DNA of 64,000 nt from Sva-07 sp963743825 (GCA_963743825.1 CAVURC010000006.1:124001-188000); one strand, 5' to 3'; shown: positions 19,050 through 27,421, counted from the stretch's first letter. The notes: generated from the letters alone by a model not told the origin. Translations and numbers: made by a program.

Positions 19050-19879
19050 GCAGGGCTGCCGGCGCATCGGTGACCCGATTCGCACGCAGCAACCGGATCG
19101 GTCCGCCATCCACCGGCGTGTGCGAGGAATCCTGCCGCGAACGCGTCACCCGCGCCCGTCGTGTCGCCGACGTCGGTCACGGCGATTCCCGCCACCTCCA
19201 CCGACGGACCGTTCGGGGAGTACACGACCGCTGGATCCGGTCCGCGTTTGACGATCGTGATCGCGCCTGAGACCGGCCCGTCGATGTCGAGCGTGGTGGC
19301 CTCGTCACGATTGGCGAGGATCAGGTCCGGGCTCAGGTCGGCGATGAGCCGGTGTACACGGTCGATGCCCAGCTCTCTCAGGACGGCGCTCGACGACACG
19401 TCGATCGAGACGTCGATGTTGCGATCGTGGGCCCACCCGATCACCGTGATCGCTGTCGCTGCCACCGCACCGGTGGCGAGCGAGTAGAGCGGTACGTGGA
19501 GCGTGCCCACGCCGTCGAGCCACGACGGGTCGGGATCGGACAGGTCGATGCACGCCCTCCTGTCGGTGAGCATCGATCGTTCGCCGGTCTGGTCGACCAA
19601 CGCCACGATCGTGCCGGTCGACCCGGCCCGCCGCACCATCGCGACGTCGACACCGTCGGCGGCCATCTCGGCGAGGAGCGCCGAACCGATGGCGTCGCTG
19701 CCCACCTGGCCGAGGAAGCGAGCGGCGTGTCCGAGCCCCGCCGCGGCCACGGCGACGTTCGCCGCGCTGCCTCCGCGCCGACGCGAGATGCGCGCCGGTG
19801 TGTCCGAGGCAACGTTGACGGGACCGTCGAATCGAACGATGACGTCCTCGACCAGGTCGCCGAGTGTCGCCAACATCAT
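19027..19879 (-). CDS. PfkB-family carbohydrate kinase, frameshifted near the end
   Basis: About 284 residues. It starts MMLATLGDLVEDVIVRFDG and carries RRGGSAANVAVAAAGLG (PfkB signature 1) and VTDVGDTTGAGDAFAAGF (signature 2 with the catalytic Asp and anion hole). It would phosphorylate a sugar or nucleoside. The last 20 residues fit better in a neighbouring frame (ANRVTDAPAALLTSRAGR, stop at 19027), the change lying at about 19095. It is third in an apparent minus-strand run with the VOC and CMD genes, twelve bases after the CMD stop. Confidence 0.88.
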
Positions 19880-19891
19880 CGGTGCGGCCGG

Positions 19892-20560
19892 TCAGCCGCC
19901 ATCGACGTCGTCGGACAGTGCCGGCTCGTCGACGACCGACATCACGTCGAGTCCCGCCATCCGCCCCGAGGGGTCGGCGACCTCGACGACCGGTTCGTCG
20001 ACGTCGTCGTACTCGAGCCGCAGCGCCTTCGACATCGTGGCGTGCATGGCATAGGTGCAGGTGACGTAGGTGAACTCGAGGATCTCCTCGTCGGAGAGGT
20101 GCCGCTTCACTTCGTCGAAGAGCGCGTCGGGCACGCGGCCGTGCTGCAGCGTGAGACAGTCGGTGTAGGCGAGGACCGCGCGTTCGATCGGAGTCCAACA
20201 GTCGGCGACCGACCACGCCGGGATCGCTGCGACCTGCTCGTCGGTGAAGCCGACGTCACGCATCGCCTTGCAGTGCTGGCTGAACACGAACTGACTCCCG
20301 ACGGTGAACCCCGCCCGCGTCTGGCCGAGCTCGCGAAGCTTGGGATCGAGCCGGCGTTTGGGGTCGCGGTAGAACTGGAATCCGGCAGTGGTGTGGTCGA
20401 AGGCGTCGGGAACGAGCGCGAACACGGTCCACCAGTTGCCCGGCGTGCCGGACGCCGTGCCAGGCTCGACGACCGGGTCACGGTCGTCGAAGATCATGCC
20501 GTAGATGGCTTGCGCGAGCGGATGGGCGTCGTCCTTGCCGACCTGGCCGAGGCGTGGCAT
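19892..20560 (-). CDS. Carboxymuconolactone decarboxylase (AhpD-like) family protein
   Basis: 222 residues. The core GFTVGSQFVFSQHCKAMRDVG carries the His typical of carboxymuconolactone decarboxylase/AhpD-like folds, followed by the helix VADCWTPIERAVLAYTDCLT. The redox CxxC of AhpD is absent, so a decarboxylase-like or unknown reaction is more likely than peroxidase support. The start at 20560 lies one base after the stop of the VOC gene, indicating an operon. Confidence 0.82.
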   Translation of the reverse strand: MPRLGQVGKDDAHPLAQAIYGMIFDDRDPVVEPGTASGTPGNWWTVFALVPDAFDHTTAGFQFYRDPKRRLDPKLRELGQTRAGFTVGSQFVFSQHCKAMRDVGFTDEQVAAIPAWSVADCWTPIERAVLAYTDCLTLQHGRVPDALFDEVKRHLSDEEILEFTYVTCTYAMHATMSKALRLEYDDVDEPVVEVADPSGRMAGLDVMSVVDEPALSDDVDGG

Positions 20561-20561
20561 G

Positions 20562-21062
20562 TCAGGCTCCTGCGATCGAATGGGCGGCAGCCTCGACGAG
20601 CGGGTCGACGCCGAGGAGCCGGTGGGCTTCGGCCGGGTCGGGTTCGAAGCCGGGCGTGTCACGACACAGTTCGACCATGATGCCGTTCGGATCGAGGTAG
20701 TACAGCGAATGGCACCAGCCGTGGTCCTGCTCCATCGCCGGCTCGATGCCCTCGGCCGTCATCCGGGCTCGCACGGCCTCCTGCTGCTCGGCAGTCGCTC
20801 GGAAGGCGCAGTGGTTGACCCAGAACGGCAGCCCGACCCCGTTGGACACGTCGGTGGTCCAGCCCGGTTGCTCACCGACCTCGTGGAGCTCGAAGAACGC
20901 ATGGCCTCGCCGCTCGCCGATGTCGTAGAACACGTGGCGGATCCAGCTGTCGCCGAGCGCGGTGATCTCGGTGTGCACGAGCGGGAATCCCATGAGATCT
21001 TCGTAGAAGTGCGTCGTCGCGTCGACGTCACGGGTGGCGTAGGCGACATGGTGCAGCGGCAT
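20562..21062 (-). CDS. VOC-family (glyoxalase/dioxygenase-like) protein
   Basis: 166 residues. The start MPLHHVAYATRDVDATTHFY and NHCAFRA, then HSLYYLDPNGIMVELCRDT, give the beta-alpha-beta-beta-beta metal-binding pattern of the vicinal-oxygen-chelate fold (His, His, Glu ligands). Members include ring-cleaving dioxygenases and glyoxalases; the substrate cannot be told. ATG 21062 is preceded at six bases by TACGCT on the minus strand (leaderless). First gene of a three-gene run with the CMD and PfkB proteins. Confidence 0.88.
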   Translation of the reverse strand: MPLHHVAYATRDVDATTHFYEDLMGFPLVHTEITALGDSWIRHVFYDIGERRGHAFFELHEVGEQPGWTTDVSNGVGLPFWVNHCAFRATAEQQEAVRARMTAEGIEPAMEQDHGWCHSLYYLDPNGIMVELCRDTPGFEPDPAEAHRLLGVDPLVEAAAHSIAGA

Positions 21063-21068
21063 GGGCGG

Positions 21069-21074
21069 AGCGTA
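21069..21074 (-). promoter_or_regulatory. -10 element for the VOC-CMD-PfkB run (leaderless)
   Basis: TACGCT on the minus strand, six bases before ATG 21062. Confidence 0.5.
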
Positions 21075-21122
21075 GATCCGTTCGCATCATGCGGTCGGTC
21101 GCGGGGTGGAGTAGCAAGGGGC

Positions 21123-21842
21123 ATGTCTTTCGCCGAGCGTGAACGGAATCGAGTTCTTGGGGAGCGGGTCGTGATCCGGCTTCGGCAGGTCGCGATGATC
21201 GCCCCCGATCTCGACCCGGTGGTCGACGAGCTGTGCGAGACGTTCGGACTGGAGGTGTGCTTCCACGATCCGGGAGTCGCCGAGTTCGGGCTGCGCAATG
21301 CACTGCTGCTCGTCGGCGACCAGTTCCTCGAGGTGCTCTCGCCGATCGAGGACGACACCACGGTCGGTCGACTGCTCGAGAAGCGTGGTGGCACCGGTGG
21401 CTACATGGTCATCTACGAGGTCGACGACCTCGATGTGCGGCTCGCTCACCTCGGCGCCCGCGACGTGCGGGTCATCTGGGCCGGTGACTTCGCCGACATC
21501 CGTGGGCGACACCTCCATCCGCGCGACGTCGGTGGCGCCATCGTGTCGCTCGACGAACCCGTCCCCGCTGGGAGCTGGCGGTGGGGCGGACCCGACTGGC
21601 CGTCGATGGCCGCGAGCGCGCAGATCCCGACGGTCGACGCGATCTCGATGGTCACCGTGGCGTCCGGACATCCCGACGCATCGAGTCGTCGATGGACCGA
21701 TCTCGGCATCGCCGAGTCCGTGCGATTCGTGGCGGCGGGGGAGCGCGGCGACGGGATCGACGGGGTCGCTCTGCGCAGCGTCGACCGGTCACGCGCAGGT
21801 GAGCGGTTCGACATCGGCGGTGTCGAGTTCACGCTCGTGTGA
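21123..21842 (+). CDS. VOC-like two-domain protein
   Basis: 239 residues. VVIRLRQVAMIAPDLDPVVD opens a glyoxalase-like domain, with FGLRNALLLVGDQFLEVLSP as the paired strand. A second half (IPTVDAISMVTVASGHPDAS) looks like a degenerate second VOC unit. The metal ligands are not clearly conserved. ATG 21123 is preceded by AAGGGG. It is divergent from the VOC gene with 60 bases between them. Function unknown. Confidence 0.75.
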   Translation: MSFAERERNRVLGERVVIRLRQVAMIAPDLDPVVDELCETFGLEVCFHDPGVAEFGLRNALLLVGDQFLEVLSPIEDDTTVGRLLEKRGGTGGYMVIYEVDDLDVRLAHLGARDVRVIWAGDFADIRGRHLHPRDVGGAIVSLDEPVPAGSWRWGGPDWPSMAASAQIPTVDAISMVTVASGHPDASSRRWTDLGIAESVRFVAAGERGDGIDGVALRSVDRSRAGERFDIGGVEFTLV

Positions 21843-21869
21843 CACCCGAGGCGGATGCTCCTCTGGATG

Positions 21870-22340
21870 TCAGTCGCCGACGTCGTTCCAGACCGACTTC
21901 GCTCCCGAGTGGCCGACGTCGATCACGGTGTACGTCGCGCCGAGACCGACGATCAGCGAGGCGCCGACGAGCACGGCGGTGACCACCCGCGGCGACGGCT
22001 TGTCGAAGCGATTGCGCACGTACGGTTCGGCCGCGACGAGCGCGCTCATCACCGTCACCGCAATGGCCCACGGCAGCACGGTCTCGCCCTGCTCGGCGTG
22101 CTCCTCGACGAGCTCGGTCTCTTTCACGTCGTCTTCGAGTGACTCGCCCGACTGCTGGGCCAGACCGACCGCAACCGTGGCGGCGAGGGCGAGACCGAGC
22201 ACGATCGGCGCGTAGAGCTTCCTCGCCCGTGGAATCGCCGCCACCACGATGAGTCCGATCGCAGCGATCGGCAGCAGCACCACGGCCGCGTGCACGACCA
22301 GCGGATGAGCCGGCAATCCGAACAGCGTGTCGATGTCCAT
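21870..22340 (-). CDS. DUF2231-like four-helix membrane protein
   Basis: 156 residues starting MDIDTLFGLPAHPLVVHAAV. The motif of a short helix, HPxxVH and four hydrophobic segments is the DUF2231 pattern; helices include VVLLPIAAIGLIVVAAIPRA and APIVLGLALAATVAVGLAQQ. ATG 22340 has GGAGA five bases upstream. In the sequence as given it is in frame with, and not separated by a stop from, the ferric-reductase-like gene. I annotate two genes because of the independent ribosome site and the family lengths. Last gene of the membrane redox operon. Confidence 0.75.
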   Translation of the reverse strand: MDIDTLFGLPAHPLVVHAAVVLLPIAAIGLIVVAAIPRARKLYAPIVLGLALAATVAVGLAQQSGESLEDDVKETELVEEHAEQGETVLPWAIAVTVMSALVAAEPYVRNRFDKPSPRVVTAVLVGASLIVGLGATYTVIDVGHSGAKSVWNDVGD

Positions 22341-22925
22341 CAGGTCTCCGTGTGTTGAGGTGTTGGCGGCGTCGATGAGGCGGGGCGTCGCGGGGTCTGC
22401 GCGTTTGCGATGGGTGAGGCGGTACACCGTCGACCACATCACGGCAACGATGGACGCTGCGGCAGTCACCTGGTACAGCCAGTGTGAGCTGTCGGTGCCG
22501 GCGAACGCCGCGTGCAGGCTGGCCAGGAGGAAGACCGCGTAGCTCGACAAATGGATCCAGCGCCAGATCCGGCGGGGCAGGCGCTTCATGAGCAGCGAGG
22601 TCGCCTCGACCGCAACGAGCAGCCACATCGCCACCACGCCGATCGCAACGGGTACCGGTTTCCACGCCGAGGCGAACGGCACGAGCAGATCGACCAGATC
22701 GAACGAGACGTAGCTGTCGGCGACCAGTGCGGCGAGATGGATCGCCACGAACGACACGGTCAGACCGCCGAGCCAGCGGTGCAGGTCGAGCAACCATGCC
22801 GGCCGGCGCTGTTCCGGGAACGCCTTGGTCGACAGCACGATGCCCCAGATGATCGACGCCGTGAGCATCAGCCACGCGACGATTCCCGAGGCCCGAGTGA
22901 GGTACCACCAGAACTGCGGGCTCAT
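22340..22925 (-). CDS. Ferric-reductase-like transmembrane protein
   Basis: About 195 residues with five membrane helices. The start SPQFWWYLTRASGIVAWLML and DLHRWLGGLTVSFVAIHLAA carry two His that typically ligate haem in ferric-reductase-like (YedZ/FRD) domains. IHLSSYAVFLLASLHAAFAG carries a second pair. It would pass electrons across the membrane. Its start overlaps the ApbE stop (TGATG). A TGA overlapping the next ATG at 22340 lies in the adjacent frame, so a single indel near the 3' end probably hides the true stop. Confidence 0.85.
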
Positions 22926-23870
22926 CAGATCATCACGTCCTGGCTGGGTACGGCGACCGAGAGGTCGGCCGTTGCGAGTACGTGTCCGTCGAGAGCGACA
23001 GCGATGCCGCTCAGCTCGTGGTGGTCGAGGTAGTCGACGACATCGTGCGTGCCCGAGAGCAACGCGGCGGTGGCGTGGGCTTCGGCCAGCCAGCCCGAAC
23101 GCCCGATGACGGTCACCGAGGCCAGATCGGTCGATGACTGCTCGGCTCGACGTGGGTCGATCTGATGATGCCGTTCGCGGCCGTCGTGGATCCACCGACG
23201 CGAGCGGGTGCTCGACGTCGCCACGCCACCGGCGCCGACCAGCAGCGTGCACAGCGTGCCGTGCGGCCGGCTCGGGGTGCGCCACCGCCACGGTCCATCC
23301 GTCGGCGTCGTTCGGGGGAGTGCCGGCCATCGCCATGTCGCCGCCGATGCTCACCAGCGCGCCAGCGGCGCCGAGGTCGAGGAGATGACGCACCGCAAGA
23401 TCGGCCGCGAGGCCCTTTCCGATGCCCCCGGGATCGATGACGAGACCAGGTGGGAGCGTGATCGTCGAGCCGCCGGGATCGATGACGATGTCGTCCATCG
23501 TCGGGCCCGAGTCGTAGCCACCGACCACCAGCCGACCATCGGGGAGGAAGGTCACTCGATAGGGGTCGTCGATGCTGGTTCGATACCCGGACTCGATGAG
23601 CGCCGGGAGGATCGACGGGTCGAACGCTCGGTCCGTCGAACGCCAGGCCTCGACCATCGTCGCGACCAACGTCATCGTCGACGGATCGACCCTGACCGGA
23701 CTCCCTGCCGAGTGGTTCAGGCGAGTGATGTCGGAATCGTGGAGGAACCGACTCCAGTGGGCTTCGAGGTCGTCGAGCAACTCGACGGCGCGTTCGCCGT
23801 CGGCGTCACCGACGACGACCACGCGCACGTCGCTCGCCATCACGCGAGCCTGATGTTCACGCACTTCCAC
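22925..23870 (-). CDS. ApbE-type FAD:protein FMN transferase, frameshifted
   Basis: About 315 residues. DPGGIGKGLAADLAVRHLLD followed by GALVSIGGDMAMAG is the ApbE core, and the C-terminal part has the HHQIDP element (HDGRERHHQIDPRRAEQS). ApbE transfers FMN from FAD to a Thr/Ser of an exported electron carrier. The frame changes once at about 23265. GTG 23870 is used because REHQARVMASDVRVVVVG is part of the conserved start; this overlaps the preceding gene by 31 bases. Its neighbours (ferric-reductase-like protein, exported proteins) suggest a flavinylated electron-transfer chain. Confidence 0.88.
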
Positions 23871-24352
23871 TGGTGGTGGCGATCGGGAGCGGGAGCGGCC
23901 TGGGCCGGCGTGGGGGTGACGACCTGGACGTCGGGCCGGGCCTGGAGCACGATCGGAGCGGGGACCGTCGCTGCCGGCGCGTCGGTCGCGGGCGCGGCGG
24001 CAACGCTCGGGTCCGGCGTCCCGACGACGGGTGCGATCGTCGGTGCCGGCGTGATCGTCGGCAGGGGTGCCAGCGTGATCGACTCATCGGTGGCGGGCGT
24101 GTTGGTGGTGGACGACGCCTGGGCCACCCCCATCGCTGCGATGAGCCCGAACATCGTCGTGGCGCCGAGCCCGGCAGCGATGATCCGGCCACCGGTTGCC
24201 GGATGGCGTCGACGGGGTCGGGTGGTGCGTGTTGGTGCTCGTGTCGGCTCGGTGGTCGCCGATCGGGCGGCGGGAACGAACGGAGGCTGCGGCGGTCCTG
24301 CCGGAGGCGGGAACGTCTGGCGCAGGAGTGGGTCGAAGTCAGTCATCGTCAT
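23840..24352 (-). CDS. Membrane-anchored Pro/Ala/Thr-rich protein of the redox operon
   Basis: 170 residues. A proline- and Arg-rich cytoplasmic start (FDPLLRQTFPPPAGPPQPPF) leads to one membrane helix (IIAAGLGATTMFGLIAAMGV, residues 56-75) and an outer Pro/Ala/Thr-rich tail. No domain is recognised. As given it ends WKCVNIRLA at 23840 and overlaps ApbE. In the next frame it would end PIATTSGSA with a stop at 23857, a more plausible end for such a tail. ATGA overlap with the preceding gene. Possibly the substrate or partner of ApbE (inference). Confidence 0.65.
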   Translation of the reverse strand: MTMTDFDPLLRQTFPPPAGPPQPPFVPAARSATTEPTRAPTRTTRPRRRHPATGGRIIAAGLGATTMFGLIAAMGVAQASSTTNTPATDESITLAPLPTITPAPTIAPVVGTPDPSVAAAPATDAPAATVPAPIVLQARPDVQVVTPTPAQAAPAPDRHHQWKCVNIRLA

Positions 24353-24970
24353 CCGCTCCCTCGTACTCGTGCGAGTCGTCGTTCTTCGTCGTCCTCGTAT
24401 CGGTCGTCGTCGTCGGATTCGTACTGGTCGTCGTCGGATTCGTACTGGTCGTCGTCGCCGGACTGCGACGTCCCGATCGTCGTCGGCGCGGCACCGGCCA
24501 CGATGACGGGCTCGGTCACATCGACGGCGATCGTGCCGTCAGCGTTCAGTGTCGCCGTGAAGACGACGGTGCGGGTGCCGTTGTCGAAGGCCACCCGGAG
24601 CGACAGGGGATCGGGCTGCGTTGCGGCCGGCGTCCATCCCGGGTTGGCGGCGGCGTCGACGAGTGCAAGCCCGCCGGGAGTGGCGCGTCACCGACACGGT
24701 GCCGGCGTCGTCGACGAGATACGACGACTCGGCGACGGTCGTGCGGCGGTCGGCGGTCGTGGGCGTGGCGGTCTCGAGGACCACCGGGACGCCTGCTTCC
24801 AGGGTGGTGGACGGCACCAGATCGTCGGTGGCGGAGAGTGACCCGATCGAACTGTCGTTGGAGGCGTTGAGGATGCCGATGTTGGCGGCGATCGCCGCAG
24901 TCCCGGCGATCAACACGCCGGCGACAGCAACGGCAGTGATGAGTGTGGTTCGGCTGGTGAGGGATTTCAT
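24349..24970 (-). CDS. Exported protein with acidic tail, first gene of the redox operon, frameshifted
   Basis: About 206 residues. An N-terminal signal or anchor (TLITAVAVAGVLIAGTAAIA) is followed by an outer domain (ESSYLVDDAGTVSVTR, GLALVDAAANPGWTPAATQP, NGTRTVVFTATLNADGTIAV). A very acidic tail with repeated DDDQYES ends RLARVRGSG. The frame changes once at about 24685 in a CCCGGCGGG tract. ATG 24970 lies seven bases after TACCGT (leaderless). The domain is not recognised; it looks like a small beta-rich extracytoplasmic protein, perhaps PepSY-like (uncertain). Confidence 0.65.
24406..24450. repeat. 21-base coding tandem repeat (DDDQYES)
   Basis: Two perfect 21-base copies at 24406-24426 and 24427-24447 and the start of a third, within the 3' end of the exported acidic-tail gene. 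On the minus strand they encode the DDDQYES unit of the acidic tail. Confidence 0.8.
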
Positions 24971-24977
24971 GAAGGCG

Positions 24978-24983
24978 ACGGTA
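24978..24983 (-). promoter_or_regulatory. -10 element for the redox operon (leaderless)
   Basis: TACCGT on the minus strand, seven bases before ATG 24970. Upstream lies the roughly 100-base divergent region shared with the response-regulator gene, the natural place for its binding site; I see no clear direct repeat. Confidence 0.5.
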
Positions 24984-25073
24984 CGCCCGGGTGTCCCAAC
25001 GCTGGGCCAGACCAAGGCAAACGTTCGGTAAGCGATCCGGCGGTGGCCGCCGAGCGTGCGCGAATGTGACGGT

Positions 25074-25746
25074 GTGCGCCTGTTGCTGGTCGAAGACGAC
25101 GCGACGATCTCCGAGCCGTTGGCCGACGGTTTGCGGCGTGAAGGGTTCGAGGTCGTGCTGGCTGCGACCGGCGCCGAAGCGCTCGCCGCAGCGCCGGTCG
25201 ACCTGGTGCTCCTCGATCTGGGGTTGCCCGACCTCGAAGGTCGGGTCGTGTGCCAGGAGCTGCGCGGCGGTGAGCGCCGTCCCGATCATCGTGGTCACCG
25301 CACGGAGCGACGAGATCGATCGTGTCGTGCTGTTGGAGCTCGGTGCCGACGACTACGTGGTGAAGCCGTTCGGATTCCGTGAGCTGGTGGCGAGGATCCG
25401 GGCGGTGCTGCGGCGAACCTCCACGGCGCCGGGCCAGAGTCCGTCAGCGTCGCTGGAGGTCGGTCCGCTGGTGGTCGATCTGCGTGGTCGCAGCGTCGAG
25501 TTCGAATCCGAGACCGTCGCTCTCACACCGAAGGAGTACGACCTGCTCGTCTGTCTGGCGTCTGACGCGGGCGCAGTGAAGACACGCGAGCAGCTGATGC
25601 GTGAGGTGTGGGACGAGCACTGGTGGGGTTCCACCAAGACGCTCGACGTGCACGTCGCGTCGCTGCGGCGCAAGCTCTCCGCCGACGTCATCGAGACGGT
25701 CCGGTCGGTCGGTTACCGGTATGTCGACGGCCGCCCGGAGAGTTGA
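25074..25746 (+). CDS. OmpR-family response regulator, frameshifted
   Basis: About 225 residues. The receiver domain starts RLLLVEDDATI with acidic pocket residues and the phospho-acceptor Asp48 in LVLLDLGLPD. The conserved Lys is in DYVVKPFGFREL. A winged-helix DNA-binding domain follows (TLDVHVASLRRKL, VRSVGYRYVD). A frame change at about 25275, between CQELRGGE and VPIIVVTARSDEIDR, splits the receiver. GTG 25074 gives the normal family N-terminus; GTG 25056 adds six residues. It is followed six bases later by its kinase. Divergent from the redox operon, its likely target. Confidence 0.92.
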
Positions 25747-25752
25747 GCGGGC

Positions 25753-27129
25753 GTGACGAAGCGGCTGTTGCTCAGCTACCTCACGATCACGTTGATCGTG
25801 TTGCTGCTGCTGGAGATCCCACTCGGGCTGTTCTACTCGCAGCGCGAACAGGAGCGACTGGAGGCCGACGTCGAACACGACGCCAACGTGATCGCGACGC
25901 TGTACGAGGACGACCTCGAGGCCGGATTGCCTCTCGACCCGACCGCAGCCGAGATCTACGCAGATCGAACCGGCGCACGGGTCGTCGTGGTCGACAACGA
26001 CGGGATCTCGCAGGTCGACACGGCCGACGACGTTCCCCGAGACTTCTCGACCCGTCCGGAGATGGTGGCGGCGCTCGATGGGGAACGTACGGCGGGCACC
26101 CGGAGCTCCGAGACGCTGGACGCCGACCTGCTGTTCGTCGCGGTACCGGTGGCGTCGGGTGGGACCGTGCACGGTGCGCTCCGCGTGACGCTCGACACCA
26201 GCGACGTGAGCGCCCGGATCCGCTCGTTCTGGATCGCGTTGGCGGGTGTCGCTGCGGTGGTGCTCCTCGCGGTGGCAGTGATCGGTTGGGCCATCGCCCG
26301 ATCGGTCACTCGGCCGCTGCGCGAGCTGACCGACACTGCGAGCCGGTTCGCATCAGGCGACCTGACGGTGACGCCTTCGGTCGTGGCCGGCCCCCCGGAG
26401 ATCCAGGCGCTCGACGACACGATGACCACGATGGCGCTGCAACTCGACGGGCTGCTCAGCTCGCAGCGGGCCTTCGTCGCCGATGCCTCGCACCAACTCC
26501 GGACTCCGCTGACCGCGTTACGGCTGCGGCTCGAGAACCTCCAGAGCCATCTGGCCGCCGACGATCATCCCGCCGGAATCGACGAGGAGGTGGAGCGGGC
26601 GATCGACGAAACGGGCCGGCTCACCGAACTCGTCGCCAACCTGTTGCAGCTGGCCCGAACCGACGATCAGCCGGCGACCGCGACGGAGGATCTCCGGTCG
26701 CTGGCCCATGATCGGGTCGACACGTGGACGGCGGTGGCCGAGGAGCGTGGGGTCACGCTGGTCGGGCCGGGCAGTGACGGCGCGGCAGTCATCGTGCGAA
26801 CGGTTCCCGGCGCGATCGAACAGATCCTCGACAATGTGCTCGACAATGCGCTGCTGGTGTCGCCGCGGGGAGCGACGGTGTCGGTGGTGCTGGACGTGTC
26901 AGCGGTGTCGGCGACGGTGAGCATCGTCGACCACGGGCCCGGACTGTCGGATGACGACAAGCGCGATGCGATGCGCCGCTTCTGGCGCGGGGACACGTCG
27001 CGGCCCGGCACCGGGCTCGGTCTGGCGATCGTCGATGCACTCGCCACAGCGTCGGGCGGTTCGGCGACACTGAGCGACACCGCCGGTGGGGGGCTCACGG
27101 TGGCGGTGACGTTGCCGCTCGACGTGTGA
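25753..27129 (+). CDS. Sensor histidine kinase (HAMP, HisKA, HATPase)
   Basis: 458 residues. Two membrane helices (residues 7-28 and about 159-182) bracket a roughly 130-residue periplasmic sensor of unrecognised fold. A HAMP linker follows (SVTRPLRELTDTASRFASGD), then an H-box with His247 in FVADASHQLRTPL, and an ATPase domain with DNVLDNAL, DHGPGLS and GTGLGLAIV. The whole catalytic set is intact, so it should phosphorylate the upstream regulator. The sensor has no Cys, so a simple thiol-redox switch is unlikely. Confidence 0.95.
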   Translation: MTKRLLLSYLTITLIVLLLLEIPLGLFYSQREQERLEADVEHDANVIATLYEDDLEAGLPLDPTAAEIYADRTGARVVVVDNDGISQVDTADDVPRDFSTRPEMVAALDGERTAGTRSSETLDADLLFVAVPVASGGTVHGALRVTLDTSDVSARIRSFWIALAGVAAVVLLAVAVIGWAIARSVTRPLRELTDTASRFASGDLTVTPSVVAGPPEIQALDDTMTTMALQLDGLLSSQRAFVADASHQLRTPLTALRLRLENLQSHLAADDHPAGIDEEVERAIDETGRLTELVANLLQLARTDDQPATATEDLRSLAHDRVDTWTAVAEERGVTLVGPGSDGAAVIVRTVPGAIEQILDNVLDNALLVSPRGATVSVVLDVSAVSATVSIVDHGPGLSDDDKRDAMRRFWRGDTSRPGTGLGLAIVDALATASGGSATLSDTAGGGLTVAVTLPLDV

Positions 27130-27159
27130 TCGTCGGGTTGCGTCAGCATCCGTCGTCGT

Positions 27160-27175
27160 ATACCCTGGCGGGTAT
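27160..27175. promoter_or_regulatory. Palindrome ATACCC-N4-GGGTAT over the promoter and start codon of the Cys-rich gene
   Basis: Perfect six-base arms flank TGGC. The -10 TACCCT (27161-27166) and the first two bases of ATG 27174 both fall inside it, so a bound repressor would block a leaderless transcript. The arms resemble operators of CsoR/RicR-type copper- or sulfide-sensing repressors; that is pattern similarity only. Confidence 0.5.
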
Positions 27176-27332
27176 GTGTAGACAGACCTCCTGCAGAACA
27201 TGTGGCCGCCCGAGCTGGGCCGGGTGCGGTGCTCACGTCGAGCAGGTGCTCGGCCATGTCCCACAGGACGAGCGCTGCCAGTGTGCCTCGGCAGCAACGG
27301 ATGTGACCAAGAAGAGCTGGTTCCGCCGCTGA
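27174..27332 (+). CDS. Small cysteine-rich protein
   Basis: 52 residues starting MCRQTSCRTCGRPSWAGCGA and continuing HVEQVLGHVPQDERCQC. It holds six Cys and a His in the first 37 residues (C2, C7, C10, C18, C35, C37 and H21). This is a widespread short actinobacterial family with the CRTCG...WAGCGxHV pattern, as I recall it; function unknown, metal binding likely from composition. It starts at the -10-proximal ATG inside the palindrome and begins 45 bases after the kinase stop. Confidence 0.75.
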   Translation: MCRQTSCRTCGRPSWAGCGAHVEQVLGHVPQDERCQCASAATDVTKKSWFRR

Positions 27333-27367
27333 TCTGACCGGTCCGCCGTGCCGCCTACGCTCCTCCA

Positions 27368-27421
27368 CGGTTTGCGTTGCAGTTCTGTTGGGACGTCCCA
27401 ACCAAAGCGTCACGCAAACCG
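27368..27421. repeat. Nested palindromes between convergent genes
   Basis: A perfect 16-base palindrome GTTGGGACGTCCCAAC (27387-27402) sits inside a pair of perfect ten-base arms, CGGTTTGCGT (27368-27377) and ACGCAAACCG (27412-27421). It lies between the converging Cys-rich gene and an SDR gene, and may be a bidirectional terminator or a dispersed palindromic element. Confidence 0.7.

Noticed and set aside
24406..24450. Possible CRISPR-like or satellite repeat
   Set aside because: The 21-base copies are contiguous without spacers and in frame with the protein; they encode an acidic tail.
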